Part shown: piece by piece, positions 21,754-32,400 of the stretch
How the letters are laid out: each line of letters begins with the position of its first letter
How positions within the stretch are numbered: the first letter of the stretch is position 1
NCBI GenBank assembly: GCA_033980235.1
Contig: CM067075.1
Location: 21,781,011 to 21,845,010, forward strand
DNA length: 64,000 nucleotides
Source: Diadema setosum
Lineage: Eukaryota > Echinodermata > Echinoidea > Diadematoida > Diadematidae
Reading direction: 5' to 3'
Position numbers and translations under genes: made by a program
Notes under the pieces: generated by a model
Seen by the model: only the letters and a program-made list of their open reading frames with translations
What the model was told of the DNA's origin: nothing
Database searches by the model: none

Positions 21754-22956
21754 GCGTGCGCAGAATGTTCTGAGCAAATTGATTGCTGTTCGACATCATT
21801 TGGACAAGCAATAGCGCTGTGTATAAATCTCGTTCTAGGCCATGCACAGATTGAAAAGTTTAGTGGGTGTTGTGAAGATGGCACTGAAACACCTTTTTCT
21901 AATTGGATGGAAATGTTTAATCTCACTGTTGAGCCTTTCAGTTTAAGTGATGAGGAAAAGGTTAGAGTTTTAGTGAGCAACATCATAGGGCCAGCAAGAG
22001 AAGAGATTCGCTATTGTCTGTCGGACGAGAAGCGGAGGAGTTTTACAGAGGTTGTAAAAGCTCTCCGTCTGTGTTTTAGTCGAGAGAATTCTCACTATTT
22101 GCGGTGTTTGTTCTATAATCGTGTTCAACATGATAGTGAAGACTTGGCAGACTTCAGTAGGGCTCTCATGCGTCTTTATGCAAAATTGGTAGATGCTGCA
22201 GACGATGAGAAGGAAGCTGCGGCTCTGAGGCAGCTTAGAGACGAAGCTCTGTCCAGTCAGTTTGTCAGTGGAACACGGGATGAGAGGGAACGTATTTAGT
22301 TGAGGCGTTTGCACATGAAAAATAGGGGAGGCCGATTTGAAGTGCTTAGGAGAGAAGCACTATTAGTTCTCCGTGATGACTGTATGCTATAGGGAGATGG
22401 GTTGAAAACTGGGAGTGCTGATGCTGGAACACAAGGAATGTTCACTGACCCGGTTGCTCAGCAGCTAGATCTATCCTCAGATACAGCAGGACAGGAGAAG
22501 GAGGATGCCATATCTACTCTTTTGGATGGGGGATCGCAGATTCTGGGTTGCGTTGATGTAGATGAGGGTGGTGCAGAAATTGATGCTGGGGGACATGGAC
22601 ATGAGTCATGTGATGAACAGGTTGATGCAAAGGATTTAGATGCTGGGGTGCTTCTAATTGCAAAACCTGTTGGAGAGGGTACCAAGAGGGGTCCCGAATT
22701 ATCACATGAAGGTCAGGATGTTCAAAAGCATGCAAAAGTGCAGCCACTGAGCACTCACTTAGCGCCAAAGGAGCGGTCAATTCCAAAAGGGGAGAATATT
22801 TCTCATGGTGACATTGTTGTCAATAATGTAACAACAAGGACGGCATGCATACCTAACTGTAACATGTGGAAGCATGGATGTCATGTTCAAGGAACGGTAT
22901 GGGGGCCCTGGGAGTCAAATTGGAGACCGAATTTGGGGTTGGTCGCTGCAGGTTAG
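21754..22956 (+). pseudogene. Gag-like ORF of an LTR-type retroelement, with two in-frame TAGs
   Basis: A single frame is open from just after the TGA at 21751-21753 to the TAG at 22957-22959, except for TAG codons at 22297-22299 and 22390-22392. The first section (about 21841-22380, read across the first TAG) has the layout of a Ty3/gypsy or PNMA-type capsid: 'IEKFSG' and 'FSNWMEMFNL', a helical middle, 'LADFSRALMRLYAKL', 'SSQFVSGTRDERER', and 'FEVLRREALLVLRD' at the end. The C-terminal section is acidic and Gly-rich, with no CCHC zinc knuckle. No protease, RT or LTR is found nearby. The first ATG in the frame is at 21907, inside the domain. It could be a decayed element or a formerly domesticated gag. 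Confidence 0.6.
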
Positions 22957-22959
22957 AAA

Positions 22960-24100
22960 TTCGTTGTCCATTCATGGAATTTGTTGTGAGTTGATTCACT
23001 TACAGTGTATACGTTCATAACTGTTGAAACTTGTATACCATCTCGGGTATCAGTGGAATAAGGGACTATGGATATTTCAGAGATCCAATATCGATGCGAG
23101 AAACCAATGGTTGTTTTGATATGTGATTGATAAGAAGTTTTTAATGAGATATTGGAATAGTGATAAGAAAGTATTTGAAATCACTACTACGTGGAAAAAT
23201 GAAGGAACTATAGCCATTGTTTTCATTGTTTTGTTGGAAGCTGAACAACATGGCATTCTGACAATATTAGTGGTTGTTCAGTGATTCAGGAACGTTTGAT
23301 AATGAGATATTGGTCGAGAATTCATGCTTTGAATGATCCCTTTTGTGTGAAGTTTTGTCAATGAGCAAATTGTTGACTGTGACGATATGAGTTCATATGA
23401 CACATAAACATAAAGCGGGAAAGCTCATTTTTGTTAGTAGTGAATTCTAACATTCTGTGATATTTCATGATATGTGTTATTTTGATTCATTGAGAAAAAT
23501 ATTACTTTTAGAAAATAGATTATTATCATACGGGTCGTATGATATAAATCGGGGGGAAGTTGTTGTGTTGTTGTATGCATTTGGCATGTGTATTAAGAGA
23601 CTTGTCTATATATTGTGTCTCGATATAAATTTGAATTACTACAGGCATTAATGTATGGTTTTATACACGACGTAGAACATGTTCTGTTACAGCATGTTTG
23701 GCGGGCTTTTATGCATCATTTTCTCGGATACTCTGTACATAACTGACAATGTGGGACGGCTGAGTTTGATACATCGAAACGGAACTGAAGAAAATTGTAA
23801 CATATTGATGTATTATTCTCTTGGCCAGGAATTTTTATTACCATGTATCAAAAATGAGTATTCATAATTTACTGTTAATTTGAAAGAGGTTCAAAAGTTT
23901 CAGCTTTTGGCAGATTTCATGTATAAAGTGCAATCTTGCAGTATTTCGACGTTTGTATATTTGACTGGAAAAGCGGGGAACACACGCTTTCATGAAATAT
24001 ATTTTGTAATTATCTACTGTTAATCCGCTCTGTATGGAATTGCTGTAAAGTGTAATGATTTGATGTGAAGAGCGGGGAATTTTTCGTTATGTAGTGAAAA
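22960..24100. other. Unassigned AT-rich sequence downstream of gag-like ORF
   Basis: No RT, integrase or obvious LTR found. Loose internal repetition of 'taatgagatattgg' (about 23142 and 23298) and 'gcggggaa' (about 23973 and 24072) is present. Confidence 0.4.
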
Positions 24101-24102
24101 AC

Positions 24103-24325
24103 TGTGTTTATCAACTGATAAACTCTGTTTTTCACTGATAAACTCCGTTTATCAATGAAAAACAGTGTTTATCAACTGATAGGACAACTGATAAACTGAT
24201 AAACAGAGTTTTTCTTTGATAAACTGTGTTTATCAACTAATAAACACAGTTTTTCTGATAAACTCAGTTTATCAAGTGATAAAGTCAGTTTATCAGATTG
24301 ATAAACTCTGTTTATCAATCTGATA
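24103..24325. repeat. Palindromic repeat array (TGATAAACTCTGTTTATCA type)
   Basis: About 18 half-sites of tgataaac or gtttatca occur with short variable spacers, several forming complete dyads such as TGATAAAC-TCT-GTTTATCA. The array ends directly at the word preceding the GC-rich minisatellite. No ORF is real here. Confidence 0.85.
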
Positions 24326-24595
24326 AAGTTGGCGTTACCTAAGACAACTCCCCCGGAGGACAACTCCCCCGGAGGACAACTCCCCCGGGGGACAACTCCC
24401 CCGGAGGACAACTCCCCCGGAGGACAACTCCCCCGGAGGACAACTGCCCCGGGGACGTCTCCTGGGGGACAATCCCATACTGAACAGAGATTTGTGTGTG
24501 TGTGTGTGTCCTAGAAATTAGAATTAAATTCATCTGTGTATAAACAGTATTCTTTTTAAATAGAATTTAAATTAAAGTTGGCGTTACCTAAGACA
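24325..24595 (+). repeat. Direct repeats GGCGTTACCTAAGACA flanking a minisatellite block
   Basis: The same 22 bases, containing GGCGTTACCTAAGACA, lie at 24325-24346 and 24574-24595. The 227 bp between them hold the minisatellite and a (TG)n run. The arrangement suggests that the block arose or arrived with duplication of this sequence. The corresponding right arm (about 28208-28225) has only one copy. Confidence 0.7.
24347..24470 (-). repeat. 16-bp GC-rich minisatellite, block 2
   Basis: About eight units of gacaactcccccggag, the reverse complement of the family at 2961-3587. Confidence 0.9.
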
Positions 24596-25173
24596 CGTCC
24601 ATCTTTATAACAAAGTTTTTACCATTGTACACGCTACATGTAATGTCGAAAAAAGTAGAAACGCAGGTCCATTTTATCACTGAAAATTGGTCAAGAGATA
24701 AACACATTGACGGATACACGCTTTTGAGGGGAGAGTTCATTCCTTAGCATGTACCTGTTATTCTTCATTATTTTATAATATTTTAAGAAGTCCATTCTTT
24801 GATGATTTTCTTTTTCTTTTTGCAATTCATGATTATGATAAGGAATATGTTAAATGAAAGAAAGATATCATTCAGAGGGGTGAAGGCTCAAGTTTTTGAG
24901 TTTCTTCAGTTTGTCTCCCTCTACAAAGGAATATGTTGTAAGAAATACCCTTTTAATGGGGTTATGATTTTTATCTTAGATTCTTATGATAGTTACTATC
25001 CTGTATGTCACTGTCAGTAATTTCATTGTGCAATTTTCGTTTGTTATGTTGACTGTGAATTTATCTGAACATCATTACAATTCTTAATGTCGGAGAAATA
25101 ATTGACAGAAAAAAATATGAATATTCTGTTCCTGAAAAGACTTGAACGTGTAAAAAGGTAATATCTTCCTGCC
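24460..25173. repeat. Left arm of a long inverted repeat (~0.7 kb)
   Basis: Matches 27644-28360 in inverted orientation over its whole length, with scattered substitutions and small indels. Matching blocks include cctaagacacgtccatcttt, caaggaatatgtt-type words and gacagaaaaaaatatgaata. The inner boundary is at ggtaatatcttcc (about 25160-25172). The ORF at 24799-25020 lies inside the repeat and is not supported as a gene. Confidence 0.85.
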
Positions 25174-26945
25174 GGCATTAGGCACTATAATGCAGAAACA
25201 GTATTAGCACTGGTTGCACAGTTACCATGCATCCTGAATGCACCAGCCACATACCGGTATCTGCATGACACACGTATAACATAACCCTTGCTGTACTATT
25301 GTTGGTAGAAAACACCAGATTGATAGCTAGAACTTGTTATTAAGAGTATGGTAGTCAATACTACTTGAAAAAATACAGAAAAAAATGCAAAATATGGCAG
25401 TTGGGGTACGGGTAAAAGGCAAGGAAATTTTATGCCTAAATATGGGCAAAAGGTTAGTATCATGTGGAAGATTAGGTTTTACACTAAAATTATCATTGTA
25501 ATCCATTACCTTGACCCCCAAAACATGGGGTTAGACACCAAAACCATCACAATTGACCAAAAAATAGCCGAGTTATAACCAGAAATGTCTTTTTAAAGCC
25601 GAAACGGCGACCAGCTTTTCGGCCGGGGCACCCTGGATTTCGCATTTTTCGTTCTTTTTTTTTTCTCAAAAATGGTGTCAGTAGGCACAAAGTCATCAAA
25701 CTAAGGTGTGATGAGCATGTTCTGAAAATGTCATCCTCTTTAGCCCATCTCTAAGAGATATCAAGGGATGACGACTGTAATATTTAGCCTGTTATTTAGA
25801 GAGTTCCTTAGTTGTTTCTTTAATCAGTCAGAATAAGCACACGATCTTGGCAGTAATTTGTTGTATATACAATCATGACGAGTTTGAACAATGCAAATGC
25901 TTTAGCGATATCGATTGCATCGGATGCCCAAGGGAAGAAACGGACACTGGTCAAAAAGTATATGTGCACATTTTGTTAACACGCAGGTGATAGGTTGATA
26001 CGTTTTTATTCTTCTAGGTCTTGGGTGCAAGTAAGGAAGTTTGCTGAGGTAGTACATCTACCTCCGGGGTTTCTCGAGAGGGGTAACTATAGAGCATAGC
26101 AACAGCATCATCTCTGTGGGGATTGGTTGGTGCTGCATAGCTAGGCACTAGTCTCTGCGTTCAAACTGTACTAATTTCAAACATTTGGCATCTCCCTTTT
26201 TTTTTTTTTTTAGAAAAGTAAAGTTTCTCTTTTTCACACAGATTTTTTCATTTATCAACTACCACTGAAACTTAATTAATAAGCCATTGTCTTTTTAGGA
26301 TTATCATGGCAATTATTTGATACGTTGTTCACACACTATACTTGTCCTATTTGAGTAATAATGGAAATACGTCTTGTATGGGCGTTTGACTTGCCATATC
26401 TTATATCTTACATTCAACTTTACTACATGTGTAATCATAGCAACACATCTCATAAACACAAACATTACTGATACTTGTAAAGTGAGTAACACTTCACTTC
26501 AATATTGAGATATCACGGCTTTGTATGACATATTACAACGCACTCTTATAACGACGTAAGTTCAATCTCGCTCTTCACACTTGGAGGAATACTTGTGATT
26601 GTTTTGTAAACTGTACTTTTGTTCACTTTTAGAAATGTGTTATTTTTGTCCTTAAAAAAATGTTAATCATTGTTTCTCTTATAATAATCGACAAAGCTGT
26701 TACTTTTGATAAGTTAGATGAAACACTTTTATTGCACTCAAAATGTAACCAACTCTACTCTCCAGATGAATAGTTCAACATCTAAACATTATCACAATCC
26801 CGTGACCATTGTCATTTCATTTCCCGTCAAATTCTGGTATCTATCCTATAAAATAGATAAGTTTTTACATTGGTCCATATTTTTGACCTGATCTTGTGAT
26901 ACGATATTATGTCGAGTCATCTAGCTTTGTTGCATTAAGGATTGT
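25174..26945. other. Spacer of the long inverted repeat, left part: nothing recognised
   Basis: AT-rich with no ORF over 65 codons. It may include eroded retroelement sequence upstream or downstream of the integrase remnant, but I cannot show it. Confidence 0.4.
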
Positions 26946-26949
26946 TTTC

Positions 26950-27470
26950 CGCTGTACCTCTTCTGATGTCAATTCTGTTTTGACAGGAGCATTTTTCCTT
27001 CACATTCCACTATGCAACTTCTTGGAAACTTTGTCTTTGAAACAACAACGCTTTTCGCTTCGATCAAAGTAATTTTACTGCACTTTTGTTTCTTGGTCAG
27101 CTTTGTTTTCACATTCTTTATTACTTTTGGTTTCAGCAGCTGACTAGCTGTTGGAAGGGTGGTCCTTGTCCTCCTCTGCATCAACAATTGTGCAGGACTA
27201 GCATCTAGCCCATCGATCGGTGTGTTCCGATAGTCAAGAAATGCCAAACCTGGATCTGTTCCATCTCTCATTGCCTTTTTCATTAGACATTGCAATTTGT
27301 ACTGTCTTTTCAACTTTCCCATTGCTATGTAGAAAGTGATGAAGACGTGACATGCTTGAATTGGTACTGACAAGCAAACTCTTTGAACTGGTCACTTGTA
27401 AACTGTGTACCATTATCTGATACCACAATCTCCGGTATACCATTACGTGCAAAAGTGTTGTTTGCATACT
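26950..27470 (-). pseudogene. Gypsy-type integrase remnant
   Basis: On the minus strand, around 27470-27380, the frame reads FARNGIPEIVVSDNGTQF, the part of a retroviral-type integrase core holding the second catalytic Asp. Further on, the SNGKVEKT segment that holds the catalytic Glu is in a different frame, and DYRNTPIDGLDASPAQLLM (about 27236-27180) is in a third stretch. There are thus at least two frameshifts and a stop. The C-terminal basic tail ends near 26969. This matches Ty3/gypsy integrases; Ginger-type DNA transposons encode related enzymes. No RT, RNase H or LTR is seen. Confidence 0.85.
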
Positions 27471-27643
27471 AACTTCAATTACTCTTACGCTAGACATTTT
27501 TTTTTTTGTTTTCCATGTTCAAACGTTATCAAATAAAACTGTGTGAAACAAAACTCAATTTTCAATTAATTGAAACTCGAATCATCCCATCTTTGTGGTT
27601 GAGAGATTTGTGTTGGTCGTGCGGGTGTGCTTTCCCAGGGCTG

Positions 27644-28360
27644 TTGGAAGATATTACCTTTTTACACGTTGAAGTCTTTTCAGGCACAGAATATTCATAT
27701 TTTTTTCTGTCAATTATTTCTCCGACATTAAGAATTGTAATGATGTTCAGATAAATTCACAGTCACCATAACAAACGAAAATTGCACAATAAAGTATTAC
27801 TGACAGTGACATATAGGATAGTAACTATCATAAGAATCTAAGATGAAAAGGGTATTTCTAACAACATATTCCTTTGTAGAGGGAGACAAACTGAAGAAAC
27901 TCAAAAATTTGAGCCTTCACCCCTCTGAATAATATCTTTCTTTCATTTAACATATTCCTTATCATAATCATGAATTGCAAAAAGAAAAAGAAAATCATCA
28001 AAGAATGGACTTCTTAAAATATTATAAAATAATGAAGAATAACAGGTATATGCTAAGGAATGAACTCTCCCCTCAAAAGCGTGTTTCCGTCACCAACTTT
28101 CAGTGATAAAATGGACCTGCATTTCTACTTTTTTCGACATTTTTTATGTAGCGTGTACAAAAGTAAAAACTTTGTGCTGAGATTTCAAAAAATTTGTTAT
28201 AAAGATGGACGTGTCTTAGGTAACGTTAACTTTAATTTAAATTCTGTATAAAAAGAAAACTGTTTTTACACAGATGAATTCAATTTTATTTCTAGGACAC
28301 GAATAAGAAACATCTCTGTTCAGTTATGGGATTGTCCCCCAGGAGACGTCCCCGGGGCAG
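27644..28360. repeat. Right arm of the long inverted repeat
   Basis: Inverted counterpart of 24460-25173, from ggaagatattacc (27645) out to the (ccccggggac) minisatellite edge. It contains substitutions and small indels relative to the left arm, so the two arms are not a recent artefact. Confidence 0.85.
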
Positions 28361-28364
28361 TTTT

Positions 28365-28423
28365 CAGGTGGGAGTTGTCCTCCGGGGGAGTTGTCCCCCG
28401 GGGGAGTTGTCCCCCGGGGGGCG
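28365..28423 (+). repeat. 16-bp GC-rich minisatellite, block 3a
   Basis: Three to four units of gttgtcctccgggggag, interrupted at 28424 by a small inverted-repeat element and resuming at 28656. Confidence 0.85.
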
Positions 28424-28660
28424 TTTTTTTTAAAGACGGCAGAGATTGGGGCATGGCGCGTGTTAAACCTATGGGAAAAACGTTGGGTTAGGGTTTTTGG
28501 TTATGGTTATGGTTAGGGTTAGGGTTAGGATAGGGGTTAGGGTTAGGGTTAGGGTTTGATGGTTAGGGTTAGGATTAGGATTAGGGTTAGGTTTAGTGAT
28601 AGGGTCCCCGATAGATTTTTAGTTTCCCCAATCTGTGCCGTCTAAAAAAAACACGCCCCC
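28418..28660. mobile_element. Small inverted-repeat element with TTAGGG core
   Basis: Inverted ends: about 28420-28451 (ggggcgttttttttaaagac then ggcagagattgggg) and 28623-28658, inverted (tccccaatctgtgccgtct then aaaaaaaacacgcccc). Between them lies a block of TTAGGG and variants (ttatgg, ttagga, ttaggt) at about 28490-28605. It sits inside the GC-rich minisatellite, splitting it. Either a telomere-repeat-bearing MITE inserted here, or an interstitial telomeric stretch is flanked by inverted DNA. Confidence 0.7.
28490..28605 (+). repeat. Interstitial TTAGGG repeats
   Basis: About fourteen TTAGGG-type units, several perfect in a row (ggttagggttagggttaggg), with ttatgg, ttagga and tttgatgg variants. 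TTAGGG is the telomere motif of deuterostomes and many other metazoans. The degeneracy and inverted flanks argue for an internal site. Confidence 0.85.
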
Positions 28661-29055
28661 GGGGGAGTTGCCCCCCGGGGGAGTGGTCCTCCGGGGGAGT
28701 GGTCCTCCGGGGGAGTGGTCCCTCGGGGGAGTTGTCCTCCGGGGGAGTTGTCCCCCGGGGGAGTTGTCCCCCGGGGAAGTTGCCCCCCGGGGGAGTGGTC
28801 CTCCGGGGAAGTGGTCCTCCGGGGGAGTGGTCCCTCGGGGGAGTTGTCCCCCGGGGGAGTTGTCCCCCGGGGGAGTTGTCCCCCGGGGGAGTTGTCCCCC
28901 GGGGGAGTAGTCCCCCGGGGGAGTTGTCCTCCGGGGGAGACGTCCTCCGGGGAGTAGTCCTCCGGGGGAGACGTCCTCCGGGGGAGTGGTCCTCCGGGGG
29001 AGCTGTCAGGTGGGAGTAGTCCCCGGGGGACTAGTCCTCCGGGGGAGTTGTCCTG
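28656..29055 (+). repeat. 16-bp GC-rich minisatellite, block 3b
   Basis: About 24 units of gttgtcccccgggggag and variants (ggtcctccgggggag, agacgtcctccgggg). The six overlapping Gly/Pro/Arg-rich ORFs on both strands are artefacts of the 16-bp period. Confidence 0.9.
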
Positions 29056-29093
29056 ATACGCCCGCAAACAGATCGAGAAGTTTCGCTGGAAGT

Positions 29094-29173
29094 TTGCGGT
29101 CACACTGGCAAAACTTCGAGATCTTAAAGATCGCGATCTTAATCTTCTCGATCTTTTGCCAGTCTGACCGCGC
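29094..29173. mobile_element. 80-bp palindromic mini-element
   Basis: Ends GCGGTCACACTGGCAAAA and (inverted) GCGGTCAGACTGGCAAAA, with a core of alternating gatcttaa/agatcgcgatct. It is almost a complete palindrome. No target duplication is evident. Confidence 0.65.
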
Positions 29174-29435
29174 CTATTGTAGCGTTCTGGCTACTCGCAG
29201 TAATGGTCCGAGTTGGGGAACGCGCGCATCAAAAACCTCTTTGGCGCGCATACAAAATTAGTGTGCGCCTCTCAAAAAACAATCAAAAACGCTTGATAAA
29301 CAACAACAAAAACTACAAAGACCGCGCGTCTCAGCAACTGCTTGTGGACCGCGCGCTGTCCATTTGTTTTGTACAGGATTAGCACGCATTTTCCTGTCTG
29401 CTCAGTAAGGCCTCGTTTGGTACCCGTAGTATTAT

Positions 29436-32400
29436 TATACAAATGATGCACAGGATAGAGTGCGTTAGTGAAGGTGCGGCGCACTCGAGAGTATTGACAA
29501 TCAGCGTGTTTCTACAGAACCCAAAATTCCGGGTCTATCGGATTGTATCCGATAGAGGGGGCTGTAGAAACACACCAGTAACGGTTTCTTTCCGATGCAG
29601 ATTCCGATACTGATTCCGCTTAACTTAACCGTCTAATGAGGTAGTTCTTTCCGGGGCAGTTTCCAGTGTCAGCGCTGTAGAAACACGCCAGGTTCAATAA
29701 TCCGATACTGACCCGGAAGACAATCACCAGTTTGACAGACATGTGTACGGTAATGTGGCCATGACTTTTAATGTGCATGCATGTTGCAGCTATTTTATCT
29801 AACGTTGAATAATCCACTTTTACAGTAGTTGGGTGTCTCCAAAACGTCCGAGTATCAGGTTCTAACGTTACTACTAGTCACAATTCATGAATATGCCTCA
29901 GATTTGACAAACTTGTAAAGAAAATACTCTGAATTTTAACATAAAGAAAAGACACACGAACAGGGGCAGGGGTGTTATTTTTACACAGTTGCGCTGTAAT
30001 TTTAAAACCAAGGCAACTAACAGAACACTAGGCCTAGATCTAATAATAGTAACCGTTCTCATATAGTTAGGCCTAATACTTTTTAACGTTAGATTCGAGC
30101 TACTAGAACCTATAGTTCTACGAGTACGACTAACTTGTTACATTCTAATTGACAATACTTATACTAACTAGCGCTAACAATACGTGTGAGATGCACATAG
30201 AATCTAGTAGGCCCTAGGGGTCTATTATTATTAAAACTAACCGTTAGATATTCTCTAACGGTTAGGCCTAGGCCTAAATACTTTTTTAGTTCGGAAAAGA
30301 CAAACTCTAAAGTCTAGCATTAGCAAACTAGTGTTAGGGTTTGTTTTACGAACTTTTTGTTTGTTATTCTAAAGGTTCGTTACTAGGGTCTAGTTTGTTA
30401 ATCCGACAAAGAATCAAATAGAAGTATGGATCTTGGTAGGGCCTATAAAAATACGACGTTTCGTTAGTCCGAAAATGAAAGGAAATTCAAACATTCATTT
30501 ACTGAGTATCGAAACATAATTGAAGTACATTTTGTCAATCCAAAAGTGGAAAAAGTGAGTCCACTTGGGGTGTAACGTTAGAATATGTCTAGACCTAGTT
30601 AACGTTAGATTTTAGAGGCAAGGTGCCTACCTATTAAACAAACTTTACCGTACGTTAGAATTAACGCTATCTAACGTTAACCGTTAAGTGTTTTGTTTAA
30701 TAGGCATCCTAACAACAGCTGCTTCTGTTCCAAAATCTAACGTTGACTTGGAATATAACTAACAGTTCTTTAATGTTCCATAAACCCGAGTTTCTACCCG
30801 AATTAAATCCTACCTGCTCGAAGAAAGAGGTCTAACAGTAAAACACAGTTAATACAAACAGTCAACGTTTAATAGCCCTCACGTTTTAAATAGGTCTTTG
30901 TTCTAACGTTACTTATAAGAAATATAAATCCAATGACAAACAGTCGATCCTTTTTTTAGTTGTAACGTTAGGCCGTTTGTGTTTAAGACTCTGACAGTTA
31001 GACTAACGTTAGGGCCTATAGGCCTACTGAACGTTTTAACTTGTTAAGTTAGGGTGGTTCTCTAGGTCTAGGGCCTAATTTAAAGGGGCCCTGAAATTCA
31101 AATGCATGTTGATTTGTGTTGATTTAAAATACCCTCAAGTTCTCAATACCACTTTTGTGGTGAAACGGATATCTAACACGATTAACGTTAGAAACATTCT
31201 ATTTATTTTTAACGACTTTTTCTTTTTATTGTCCAGATTAACGTTAGACTCTACTTGGGAACGCCCACAAAAAAGAAGAAGAATAAACCACCTTCCAAAC
31301 TAACACGTTACAAGTTCTAACGTTAGATCTACTTTAAGACATTTCTAATCAATATTATTCCTCATCTGTCAGTCATTGGTAAAGACAGTAGACCTATGTA
31401 ATGCAGTAGTAAAGTAGGTGCTTACGTCTAGGCCCTACTGAAATATTTAACAAAACTATAAAAAAAAAAAAACACCTTCCAAACTAGTTCTAGATTGACT
31501 TTAAGACATTTCTAATCAATATAATCAAAATAGAGCCTATAATATGGAATGTTTCTTAGAATCACCCTTACCGGTATATTCCCAAAAGTGATGTTTTCAA
31601 ATAAAATTGGAAGTAGGCCTAGGTATCTATATTCATAGTAACTTTAGAATCTAACGTTAGGCCTAATGACAAGTAGAAATGTGGAAATCACTAACATGAA
31701 TAGGCCTGTTAGTCTAACATTAGAGCTAGGCCTAACTTGTAAGAACTAGTAGGGCCTAGGCCTAGGCCTATTATTTTCTAGGCCTAGTAAGATAGTATCC
31801 AGTCGCAGTAGGCCCAACTACTCTTTACGCCTAAAACATGTAACTGCTAGGCACTATAAATCTAATCATTTTTTATCTTAACTTGTTAGCGTTAAATGTT
31901 AAACTAGGAGTAGGCCTATGCCTAACGTTGGGCCCAGCCCAACAGTTGAGTAGGAGGTTCTACTTCTACTCTGGAAACTAGTTAGAATTGATGATAGAAC
32001 TTACAGAACTCAGTCAGACGCGACAGAAGCTGTGTCTCTGTGAACTGCTGTTGTCTCGTCACATGTGATAATCCAGTTATAAAAATCCAACCTTAAGATC
32101 CGTGAAAAATTGACAAACCAAAGAATTGGTAGAAAACAAAACTAGTTTCTAATCCATATAAACTTTCGAGCTAACGTTAGAGTAGGGGCCCTAACGTTAA
32201 GTTAGATGAAAACAATAATTCGTCCAGCAGCCGGTCGTAGCTTGTACCCACACTAGGCCGGGCCGGCCCAGGGCTAGGCTAGCTAGGCAGACCTGTGCTC
32301 AGTTTCGTTCAATCGGTGATCGCATCCGCATCATCAGTAGATGCTTGACCTTGACCCAGGCCCACAATGCACCAGCCAACTTTCCAGACATCCGGTCACA

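Noticed and set aside
22458..22786. Minus-strand His/Pro-rich ORFs opposite the gag-like frame
   Set aside because: Shadows of the plus-strand coding sequence.
24103..24470. CRISPR-like array
   Set aside because: Repeats are short palindromic words with irregular spacing and no unique spacers; the sequence is eukaryotic.
28635..29103. Overlapping Gly/Pro-rich ORFs on both strands (collagen-like look)
   Set aside because: Same 16-bp minisatellite; the 16-residue period equals three repeat units.
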